A stretch of DNA of 64,000 nt from Drosophila miranda (Eukaryota; Arthropoda; Insecta; Diptera; Drosophilidae), in NCBI RefSeq assembly GCF_003369915.1, contig NW_022881598.1, positions 62,001-126,000 on the forward strand, in the 5' to 3' direction. The position numbers and the translations under genes are program-made. The notes beneath the pieces were generated by a model that saw only the letters and a program-made list of their open reading frames with translations, made no database searches and was not told the DNA's origin. Positions 31,348 to 41,800 of this stretch are shown in pieces; position 1 is the first letter of the stretch, and each line of letters begins with the position of its first letter.

Positions 31348-33591
31348 CTATTTTTCCAACGGCCCAGCGGCTACGCTGGGATGATCGTCGAACGCAGCAA
31401 TCGGCGCTTCTTTACGAAGGCGGCTTGTCGTGATTACGTCTTGATCATCGGGAACCTCTGTAATTGCATAGAATGGCAGGAAATTTGGCAATGTAGAAAT
31501 TGTTGAAAGTTGAATTTCATTTAGCGTGGATATGTAGGTTTTTAATATATGGAAAAGTTCGCGCTGCAGTTCCTGATTCTCCGATCGCAGTTTTTCCACT
31601 TGCACCTGGCACTCGAGCAGCTGCTTCCTGCATTGCTGCTCTAAGTTTTGGTACTCCAGCGTTGTGGGTCGAAAATCGTCAATAGAGATGCACGAGGAAT
31701 TTTCGAAAGCGTCTAAAGCTGCACGCTTATTCTCCGAGATATCAATGCTTTCTGATACTATCCAACCAAGTTTAGTCTCCTGCAATGTTGGCAATTGGGC
31801 TGATAGTCGAATCTGTCCGACGCACTTTAAATCGAAGAACAAACCAGAACCTATCAACAGATCGATACGTTGGGGCTTGGAGAAATTAGGATTTAGTTTT
31901 AGATTATTCGGCATTGGCCAATCCTTTGCGTCTACGCCGAAGTTAGGCTGCATTTCCGTAATTGAGTTGGTGACAATTGCAGCGAAGGAAGCTCGATAGC
32001 TTGCGTCCTGGGATTGTACAACTATATGTACAGACTTGCTCGAAGGTAGAATGGAATCTCCGATTCCAGAGATGTGAACATAAGACGAGCGATGATCCAA
32101 CTGCAACTGATCAGCAAGTCTAGATGTTACAAAGTTTGCCTGTGATGCAGAATCCAAAATGGCACGACATGGGATAAGTGCTCCATAACGATCTGTTACA
32201 TGGACGAGGGCAGTAGGTAGCAACACGTTCTGGCTAGGCTGAGATTTCTGGATCGAGGGGGGAGGGCTAGAACACCCGCTTGCTAGAAGCACAGTCGCGG
32301 CCTCTTGCTGGATCGATTCCTCGGCTGGTGAAGAGGAAGATGAAGCACCAGGTCCCGATGGAATGTGGAGTAGCGTGTGATGTTTGGCCTGGCAATGCCT
32401 GCAAAGTCCTGACCTGCACCTCTGCAATTCATGGCCTTTGTTGAGGCAGTTCAAACACAAGCGGCTCTTCTTTGCTTCTTTGTATCGTTCAAACGCAGAG
32501 AGATTCAGGAATGCCTGACATCTAGATATTTAATGCTCGGAGGAATTGCAATGGTTACATATGGGGTTAGGATGGTCGTTACTGGAGGTGATAAGGGTGA
32601 CAGGTTTGTCTTCTCCCACCTGTTGACTAGGACTTGTTGCCATGGCTGATCCCAAATTCTCCAGCATCCGACATCTCGCTTCCAAAAATGAGGCCATGCT
32701 TGACTACCGAGGCAATCCTGACGTCGGCAAGTTCTCTTCCCATTTCTCCATTGTTTTGTGGTCCAGTTTCGTGCCTATGATGAAGATCAGCAACCCATCC
32801 GAAATCTCCTGCGAGGTCGCCAAGGTCTGAAGTGCACGCAAGTGCGAATTGATTTTGTCGCTGAGCGCGCGCAAGCGGATAGCTGAGCCCTTCTCCACCC
32901 CTTGCAGCCCGAAAATAGCCTTGACGTGTGCCTGAAAATGTAACAGTTTATTATCGAATCGCAACATTAGCAAATTCAACGCCTTGTCGTAATTCTCCTC
33001 AGAAAGTTCCAAGGAACGAATCGTATCCAGCGCAGCACCATCTAGACATCCATGAAGATATTGGAATTTTTCGATGATTGGTATACGATGGACTTTGTGC
33101 GCCATTGTCGAGAACATCGAGTGGAATTCTGGCCAATCCATGTAGCTCCCCCCGAATCGCGGAAGCTGCAACTCGGGCATTCGAGAACGGCCTATACTAT
33201 TATAGGCGAACAACGACGAATTCCCCTCGAGAGTATGCCGAGCCGTTGAATTGGCAACATTTACCGTGCGAGCAGCCATCAACTCCCGCGACAGCCTGGA
33301 CCTAACCTTGACATAAACATTCGAAAAGTCCAGCCGGGCATCAAGGGCTAACTGCAGGAAATCCAGCCTTTCAAGGCTCGTTTGAGCGGCATCGAAATCC
33401 GCATACATTCGCTCGATCTGCTCTAAGCGAGCTTGAAGTTCTGCCTCATCTAACTCGGCAAGCTCTTCCTTGGTGAGAAAGCGATCCATGGCCTTTAGTT
33501 GGCGCGCGATGGACTCGGCCTTGTGCTTGTAGAAATCTACATCACTCGGCATTGCTGCGCTCGCGACATTGGTAGGCTCAGGTGCTGCCAT
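31348..33591 (-). pseudogene. gag-protease-integrase fusion pseudogene of BEL-A copy 3
   Basis: The start ATG is at 33589-33591 (MAAPEPTNVASAAMPSDVDF), and the first 295 codons are open, covering the BEL gag. A TGG to TAG change at about 32704 interrupts it. The frame then stays open from 32700 to 31348, through the zinc knuckles, the aspartyl protease (ILDSASQANFV, about 32150), the post-protease GSGLFFDLKCVGQ region and a heptad-like segment (LEQQCRKQLLECQ). It runs directly into integrase-tail sequence FYAITEVPDDQDV. Here the codon that is a stop in copies 1 and 2 (after SITEM) is CAG. With a single nonsense codon this is the least damaged copy. Confidence 0.8.
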
Positions 33592-33955
33592 GTTGAGGTT
33601 TTAAAAGAGTCACTCAGCACGACCGAAAAAGACACCCTGTATACGTATAAACGTGGAAACCGAAAGCAAAGGGATTACAGCTAATGCCTTTAGCTGCGCG
33701 GCTGTGCGAGCTGTCCGATTCCGCTTTGTACTCCGCTTGTGTGTATTAGTGAGTTCGCTGCACTGCCTACCGCACTGCACTGACCGAATTGTCGCGACAG
33801 AGAAATTAATAGCCAGCAATGCGTGTATGTAGGTGTATGTAAGTGTGTTTTAGCACCGAATTGTGCTTAACCGCCGAAAATTTGCTAGGGCTAACGAATG
33901 TCGATCGCGAATGATTATTAATTGACACTGCAACTCAGAGCAGCAGAGCAAAAGA

Positions 33956-35078
33956 AACGAGGGGGAACGTTGTGAGTTGCTACGGACACCGCAACTCTAC
34001 AGTTATACCTGATACTAAGTCAGTATGGCTCTCCTCCGGCAGATGCCGCTAATATTAAACGACCCGACAAAGAGTGCGTGCGAGAGAGACAGAAAATCAG
34101 TCTGAGCGTGACGTCACGCGCTGCGTAGCCACTGAAAATTGATTTGTTTCCTTTGGCTATAAAAATGATCTGATCTAATCCAGATTCAGCAATCAGATAG
34201 ATATGGTCGCTATCTATGATTCTGCGTTTTTAGTTTTCTCTAATCTGCAATATTGTGCATGCAACAGATTTTCGTCCTTTGTGTAGGCGGAAGGGGGTGG
34301 GGCGAAATTTTGAGAAATACGTTTTATAGTGAGATCTAACAGAAGTGCGGATACCAAATTTGGTTACTCTAGCGCTAATAGTCTTTGAGATTTGTGAATA
34401 TCCCCAGATTTTCGTCCTTTGCGGGGGCGGAAGGGGGTGTGGCGAAATTTTGAAACAAACTCGTCTCGGTCCGATATATTAGGAGTGTGGATACCAAATT
34501 TGGTTGCTCTAGCTTTTGTAGTCTCTGAGATCTAGGCGCTAATGTTTTACTCTAAGCAAAGCCGCCAATGCTACGTGTGTGTTAGAGAGAGACAGGGCGA
34601 GAAAAAATGAAATTGTTTTCTTGATGCTGGATATAATAATAATACGATCTTATTCAAATTCTGCAGTCTAAAAGATATGGTCATTCTCTACGATTCTGCG
34701 TAGAGATCGTATGGTTTTCTCGTATCTTTAAAATTGTGGATGCCACAGATTTTCGTCTTTTGTGGGGGCGGAAGTGGGCGGGGCGAAGTTTTGAAATATT
34801 TTTGTAGCAGTGACATATCACAGAAGTCTGGATCCAAAACATCGTTGCTCTAGCTCTTATAGTCTTTGAGCACTAGGCGCTGAAGGGGACGGACAGACGG
34901 ACAGACGGACGGACGGACAGACGGACAGACAGACATGGCTCAATCGACTCGGCTATTGATGCTGATCAAGAATATATATACTTTATGGGGTCGGAAACGA
35001 TTCCTTCTGGACGTTACACACATCCATTTTCACCACAAATCTAATATACCCCAATACTCATTTTGAGTATCGGGTATA
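33956..35078 (+). mobile_element. INE-1/DINE-1-like element, full-length about 1.1 kb
   Basis: Runs from ACGAGGGGGAACG to GAGTATCGGGTAT and is the reference for the other copies. It includes repeated modules with TGGATACCAAATTTGGTT-type segments (34360-34520), GAGAGAGACAG tracts near 34083 and 34588, and the GACGGACAGACGG microsatellite at 34888-34935. No coding capacity. It is intact here but split by the LOA LINE in block 1. Confidence 0.88.
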
Positions 35079-35635
35079 ATTACGTTATATTTTTAAACTT
35101 TCAGCTTTTTCAATGTTTTGCGGTCTACACAATTACTGCTAAGAACTTTCAACTAACTCTTAAGTCATTCCTTCTTTGAATGTAGATAAGTTTAGCGAAA
35201 TCTACTTTCCCCTCCCGATTCGCGGGTAAACGAACGCAAGTCCGGCCCACAGTTTACAGCATTTTCATTGTTATCCATCTCTCTAGCCTTACCTTACCCT
35301 CTATATGTATCCATTATTATATATCTTTCTATTCACTTCACCCCCGCCACACATACTGTTAATTAAAACGAAATGTTTTTCATTGATTGAGGCACATCAA
35401 ACTACATAAACGCATGTGTTTTAGAACGGAATTTTCTTTTAATAAACAAATACGAGTATGCAACAATTACAATTAACGAAGGGCCCACATTTATTTAGCC
35501 ATAATCCATTCGAAATGTACATACATTTCTCAGATGTGTTTTGTACAATCCCCCGCCCCATTGAAATTGAAATACATAAACTAAAGAATTTTAATCTGCA
35601 TTTTTGTTATTTCGATTGTTAGTGGTTTAATTACT
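35079..35635. other. Non-coding spacer, second copy of 8437-8980
   Basis: Colinear with 8437-8980; no supported gene. Differences are chiefly one-base length changes. Confidence 0.5.
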
Positions 35636-35639
35636 AACC

Positions 35640-36216
35640 ATACAGAATATACTCGTAGGTGTGCCAGTTCATACACAGGACGTGAGCCCACGCTGTTTTC
35701 TCCGCCTTTCCCGTCCGCTTGCCGTCGGTACCTCCTCCGCCGGTGATTCCGCCGTAGCTCCTCGCGCTCTCGGGAGGTCCAAGGGATGTGGTCTTGGTTG
35801 GACTGTGGCAGCCACTGGTTGTCCTACTGCGGGTCATAGCCATTTTCGATTCACGCCCACGGGAAATAACGTCAGCAACCCTCCCATTCATACGCCGCCG
35901 AATCAAACGCTGGGATTCAGCTTCGAGCCGCGTAAGTTAATCAGTATACATATGTAATTGTCGATAATTTTAAAATATATCTTCCTTCACAGAGAACTTA
36001 CGAGTATATACCCTACGCTTTGCCAAATCGAGCCGTACTCGATTTCCCCCTACCAGATGGAGTCCTATCCAAGCATTATTCGAGACAGACCGAGGCCCAT
36101 CCCAGCAGGACACAAGCGCACCCCTTGCAAGATCCGAACCCAACAAGCCATCGTCATCCTTCGATCTGGCCATCGATAACAAGGACTTTGACTATGGAAA
36201 CCAAGGGAGGAGGTAG
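35640..36216 (+). pseudogene. Gene X fragment, copy 2
   Basis: Candidate exon 1 frame reads FTPTGNNVSNPPIHTPPNQT up to a donor at 35932. Intron 35932-35992 (GTAAGT...TTCACAG) joins it in phase to RVYTLRFAK and then FDLAIDNKDFDYGNQ, with TAG at 36214. A polyadenylation signal AATAAA lies at 36326-36331. In this copy the two exons are in one continuous frame of about 175 codons, which supports the splice prediction, but an alternative exon 2 frame (YPTLCQIEPYSISPYQ) also looks protein-like, so a frameshift inside exon 2 is possible. Product unrecognised; possibly the 3' part of a host gene carried into the amplified region. Confidence 0.4.
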
Positions 36217-36348
36217 ATAGATATAGTTGTTGTTAGGTTTAAGGATATATGTATATATATATTTAGATAGTATATGCAAATGTTTTCCACTTATTTATTT
36301 CTTTATACTAAGCTAAGTTTCGATGAATAAAACTATTGCAAAATCATC

Positions 36349-37662
36349 CTTGTATGGGGGAGAAAACTAAATATTTTTGATGGGGGAAAGTGTCCTTGAT
36401 CCTTGATAAGGACTCCATTAAATCAGGGACATTTTTCCGATCACAGGAAGCAGTCGCACGCCTATATCGGCCCACAAATAGCCTAGAAAACTAAATGTGT
36501 AATGTTGGGGTTGCTGGAGTCCTTACGGAAGGATCAATGAGATTTGTTTAATCCCGGCGGGCAATGGCACGCAAATATCTATAGCAAATATCCTTGACCC
36601 TTGGTCCTTGATACGGAATGCATTAGATCAAGAAAGCAATTTCGATCACAGGAAGCCGTCGCACATCCCGATCGGACTAGAAATTGTGGAGAGAGAATTT
36701 CAAAGAAAAGAAATTTTTTAAAACCCAACGACCTTCTGCTGATTTCTGTTCGCCTGGTATCCCAGATTTGAAATTCTCGTTTTCCACCATTTTGAGCAGC
36801 CAAAGAAAATATGAAAAAACTGAAAAATAAAACTAAAAGAAATTTAAAAAAAAACTAGCGACTTTCTGCTGATTTCTGTTCGCCTGGTATCCCAGATTTG
36901 AAATTCTCGTTTTCCACCATTTTGAGCAGCCAAAGAAAATATGAAATAACTGAAAAAGAAATTTAAAAAAAACTAGCGACTTTCTGCTGATTTCTGTTTG
37001 CCTGGTATCCCAGTTTTGAGATTCCCGTTTTTGGCTATTTGAGCGGTCACAAGTTGAAAGTTGTACAACAAAAAAAATTTTTTTACAGCAACTTTTGTTG
37101 TGTGTTTTGTGTGGCCCGATCTAGGCGTGCGTACTCGGAATAGCTTCCTTGAACTAATTCATTCCTTATCAAGGACCAAGGATCAAGGATATTTGCTACA
37201 GACATATATATCTTGTTTTCACCGTTATTTGTGGCCCGATCTAAACGTGCGACGGCTTCCCGTAGCCGGAATTGCTTCCTTAATCTAATGCATTCCGTAT
37301 CAAGGACCAAGGGTCAAGGATATTTGCTCCATACATATATATCTTGTTTTCTCGCTTATCTGTGAGCCGATCTAGGCGTGCCACGGCCTCCGGGATCAGA
37401 AAAATCTTCTTGATCCTTCGGTAAGGACTCCAGCAACCCCAACATTACACATTTTCTAGGCTATTTGTGGGCCGATATAGGCGTGCGACGGCTTCCTTTG
37501 ATCGGAAAAAAGTCCCTGATTCAATGGAGTCCTTATCAAGGATCAAGGACATTTTGCCCAATAAAAAATATTTATTTTTCTCCGCTATTTGTGAACCAAT
37601 GTGGGCGTTCCACGTTGTTTTGTAATCTGGATAGTTTCCCCGGTAGAGGATACAGCAAGGAT
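36349..37662. repeat. Foldback-like palindromic element, copy 2 (long form)
   Basis: Inverted arms of about 290 bp and 560 bp (36349-36640 and 37100-37662) enclose a centre with a three-unit tandem repeat. The right arm is built of about five related modules starting near 37110, 37222, 37355, 37461 and 37586. Each has ATTTGTG or a variant, then GCCGAT/CCGAT, TAGGCGTGC, and most have a GGA-CAAGGATCAAGGA end. Tandem modules inside inverted arms resemble Drosophila FB transposons, but no family can be named from sequence alone. Confidence 0.75.
36729..37040 (+). repeat. Three-unit tandem repeat in the foldback centre
   Basis: Units start at 36729, 36859 and 36977 (periods 130 and 118 bp), each with TTCTGCTGATTTCTGTT, GCCTGGTATCCCAG and CCACCATTTTGAGC-type cores; the third is diverged. 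They are absent from the short copy at 9688-10353. Confidence 0.85.
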
Positions 37663-38240
37663 GGTTTTCCAATAATTTTATTTATCATAACTTAGCTTAA
37701 CATAAATAAATAAACAAGTGGAAAATATCTTATCTATTATATAAATGAATAGACGCGTATGTATATCCTTAAACCTAACAACGATATCTATCTAGATTGG
37801 TTTCCCGTGGTTTCGAAGGATCGAAGGATGACGATGGCTTGTTTGGTTCGGATCTTGCAAGGGGTGCGCTTCTGTCCTGCTGGGATAGGACTCGGTCTGT
37901 CTCGACTACGCCTCGGTAATGCTTGGTAATGCTGGATGGAGTCCTACATCTGGTAGGGGGAAATCGAAAACGACTCGGTTTGTGGCAAAGCGTAGGGTAC
38001 ATACTCGTAAGTGCTCTGTGAAGGAAGAGATCATTTAAAATAATCAATATGATTCGGCGGCTTATGACTTGGGGGGGTTATTTCCGTGAACAAAAAATTC
38101 GGCTGCGGCGCTGGTAGCCGAAGACCGTGTGATCTAATCTAGACAGTTCGTTTGCAACATGTTCGGTGTATGAACTGGCACATCTACGAATATATACTGT
38201 ATGGGGTTACTGGTTTAATTGAGATGAGATCGATTGTTGC
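37663..38240 (-). pseudogene. Inverted, diverged copy of gene X (X'), uninterrupted
   Basis: On the minus strand it carries the 5' match (GTATGAACTGGCACA at 38167), exon 2 with PTRCRTPSSITKHYRG and SEPNKPSSSFD, and 3' UTR with AATAAA near 37683. It retains the empty sites for both the BEL-A insertion (37660) and the INE-1 insertion (37738) present in block 1. Frames are broken relative to gene X. Confidence 0.6.
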
Positions 38241-38283
38241 GCGGGAATACATCGCGTTGCAATTGGTGCATGTCCGCGTCCGC

Positions 38284-38322
38284 GGTCACACTGATTGGTA
38301 TTTTTAGTATTTTCCAGTAGTT
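38284..38322 (+). promoter_or_regulatory. Motif 1 / motif 6-type promoter, X block copy 2
   Basis: GGTCACACTG at 38284-38293 followed by ATTGGTATTTTTAG, as at 16201. Downstream sequence to 38835 matches 16252-16740 and has no supported gene. Confidence 0.45.
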
Positions 38323-38835
38323 TGAAGACGCTTTATGGACTCACCCTCTTCTCCAATGCACCAATGTAGAAATCGTGTAGAAATGCATTTACAGCCATGT
38401 CGCAGGACACATCGAATACTAAGGGCTCGCGCACACTATAGCTGAAAGCGGAGCAGAAATCGGAGCTGATAGCTGATTTATAAGCTCTGAAAAAAACAAA
38501 CACACTGCACCGGTGCAAGTGCGCACATTGCAGACTGAGCTGAGCTGAGGGCTGAAAAAGCTCGCTGAAATCAGCTCAGCTTAGTTTGATCGATCAAGCA
38601 TGTTTGTTTTTTCAACAAGCTGATTGCTGATTTTGTTCAAGTGTATTGGTTCATAAGTGATCGAAAATGGGCTGCAAAACATTGTTAAGCGAAATTACGG
38701 TTAATCCAGCGCTGGGGAATAAGCGGAATTATTAAAATATTTGAATAATAGTTTTATTTCTATAATTTCTGGAAGGCGATAAATTAAGCAAAAAAGTTTT
38801 ATTATTTACCATTTTCATATGTCAATAATAAATAT

Positions 38836-41800
38836 TGTTCAGGCCAGCAGCAGACGATTGCCGCGCACTGTGCCAACTTCGTCGCTCCGGTCTCAACTCG
38901 CTCTCGCGCGCTCGGAGGGGCGCTCGGGAGACTTTACGACCCACGATCCACCCGGCGCTCAAGCCATCATGGAGCATAGATCGTAAGGCCTAGTTTTAGT
39001 TACGTTTCCCACCGGTTGTGACAAGCTGTCGTCGTGCACATACGCGGACCTACAGTCCACATCATATATACCGAATACAAGGAACATATTTATCTCGACT
39101 ACAGCTTGAGCTTTGTCTTGCTGATATTTTCGCACATGCATACAAGCACATGTACACATCGCAACGCAATCCAAGCGGCTGACAACAATCATAAATTCAT
39201 ATGCTTGCAATTGGTTTGTTGTTTTTTTTTTCCATGCTCAACGCTCCATCGGTTTTCGGTTTTATAAATAGAGAAAATAAATCACTGCGTCTCCGTATTT
39301 AACTAATTATATTGCCAACAAAATAAGACACGATCCTACATACGCACCACATATATATTTATCTTACATATACATACATACGTACGCATTCTAAAGTTAT
39401 ACATATTGCATATAAAACGTCATCCACCGTTTTAACCGTGTTTTACATCTCGCCAAAAAGTTGGTCGTCAACCCAAGCCACGTACATAGCATTACATCCA
39501 TACGCACACACATACAAGCAGCAGCAGCGTGCATTCGTTTCGTTTTCTTTCGCTTCGCTTCTCCACCGTTTGCTGCGCTGTTGTTGTGGAGAATATTTTT
39601 CGTGCCGCGCTTGACCGTAACGGAACGCCAAGTGTAGCGCTACCCAGCACTTCGAGGTATATTGTTTTCAACATTCGTTTGCAACCGACTCTATATAGGG
39701 GTACCTTGTGCATCCATATCATTGCTCATCCTTATTAGTCGCTCTTGGTTGGCCCTTTGTTTTTTATTTGATCGTAGTATTTTTATATTTATATATTCCG
39801 GCCACGGTGCCCGACTTCTACTATATAAATACTCGCGATAAATCCCGCCAAGGCCACATAACCACGGTTCGTCGTTCACAACCTCATCTTCTCCATTTCC
39901 GCTCACCTGCTTTGCGACTCTGATACGCGCTATCGCAAATCCATCAGCTAACCATGCCCACTGGTGAGAAGAAATCTCGCAAGAAGTTTAGGCGGGGGAG
40001 TTCGCTGAGTTTGACCCATCCACCAGCTCCAACGGCTCAATCACTGACGCCCACAGCTTCCCGTCCGGCCCAGCTGAGCGAGGTCCGACCACGTCCAGGG
40101 CTCACACACCACATGCCTTTGAGGCCTTGTTGCTCCCCTCGGTCGTCCCTCGCACTGTTCCGAGCACTATGGCCCAATCGGTCGCCAGTTCCGCACGGTC
40201 TAAGTTTGCCTTGGCTGCAAGCAGACTGACACGCTTCGACCAGAAGCTCAGCGCTCCAGATGCAAGCACACCAACCCGCTCGCTCTCCCAAGTCCATCGA
40301 GATCAAACTCCGAAGCCTGTGGGCGAAGGTGGACGCGGAGTTCGAGGCCTGTGTGGAGGCGATAACGGAAGTAGATCCAGAGGGGGCAGCTGACGTCCAG
40401 GGGATGTACGATGACTGCTACGCGGTCTAAGCGCAATGCCTTGCCGAACTGAACGATCAGCTCGAACCCCCGACTGTCCCTCACACGCCTCAACTGGCCA
40501 TTCAAGTGCCGACTTCCGGCGGTTGCCGTCTTCCTCCATGTGACACTGATGTTTTCAGTGGGGACTACCAGCAGTGGCCCACGTTCCGAGACCTGTTCAC
40601 CGCCATATATATAGAGAACCCGAGGTTGGCTCCAGTAGAAAAACTGTTCCACCTCAACAAAAAAACAAGCGGTGAGGCCCACGACATAGTGGCACAGGCT
40701 CCACTCACGAACGAAGGGTTCGCGTCCGCATGGAGCGCCTCCGTGAGCGTTTCCAAACAAGAGGCTGATACTCAAAGCCCAGCTGAAGATCCTTTTCAGT
40801 CTGCCCCAAATCCGCACCGAGTCAGCTGCAGCGCTAAAAGAGCTTCAGAGGGCCGTCCACAAGTGCCTTACGACACTCAACCACTCCGAGGTCTCCACAG
40901 ACAGCATTTTCGCTGACGGAGTGTTAGTGTACCTCAAATCGCGAAGTTGCCGAAAGCGACTTTGGAGCTTTGGGAGCAGTCCGTGACACACAAGTCCGAA
41001 ATTCCCACCTGGCACGCTATGGACAAGTTCCTGGCGGAGCGGTACCTGTCTCTCGAGGTGACTGAGGATGGCCATCCAGGCATGGAGACTCAGGCCCACT
41101 CCAGGGCGAGTCTACCCATGTCAGAGAGTTCAAAGGGCAATCCCAACACATTCCGTTCCCAAGGGAGCCCTGTTGCAAGGCGGGTTCACTCGTTCGGAAC
41201 AACTGTGGATCCGAAGCGGAGAACGTGTGATCTTTGCTCCAAAGAGAACCATCCGATCCGGGTATGCCCTCAATTCCTTCAGATGAGACTGATGCTCGCT
41301 CCAGCTATATTAAGCAAAAAATGCTTTGCTTAAACTGTTTCGCAAGAGGTCACCAGATTCGTGAATGTCCAAAGCGCCCACAACTGCAATACGTGTGGAG
41401 ACCGGCATCATACGCTGCTGCACCGTGGCACTCCAGTTTCCAGCCAATCCGTGCCCAACTCCGTACCACTTCCGACTCCTGCCGAAGCTCAGACTAGCGT
41501 TCTGAGCTATTTCGCCTCCGGCAAGAGGGCGGTACTCCTGGGCACGGCTATTATTAATATTTGCCACTTGGGGACAAACTTTCGCGCCCGCGCTCTAATC
41601 GACCCGGGCTCCGAGGCGACGTTCATTACGGAACGTCTCTTCCAGATCATTAAGTTGCCATTCCGACTCGCCCAGGCACAGGTCTCGGGCCTCAATCAGA
41701 CCATATCCGCTCAGTCCAAGAAGCTCTGCCATTTTTCCATCCGCTCCCCGACTAAGCCGGGCTTACACTTGGACGCCACAGCCTATGTCCTGCCGGAACT

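Larger units (their letters stand above)
30917..33955 (-). mobile_element. BEL-A retrotransposon copy 3 (3' LTR plus gag-protease)
   Basis: A 372-bp 3' LTR (30917-31288) is followed on the minus strand by the polypurine tract (31289-31303), integrase tail and gag-protease. The right end stops at 33955 where an INE-1 element begins; no 5' LTR is present. The internal deletion of RT, RNase H and most of integrase is the same as at 1 and 10354. This is the block-level counterpart of copy 1. Confidence 0.88.
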
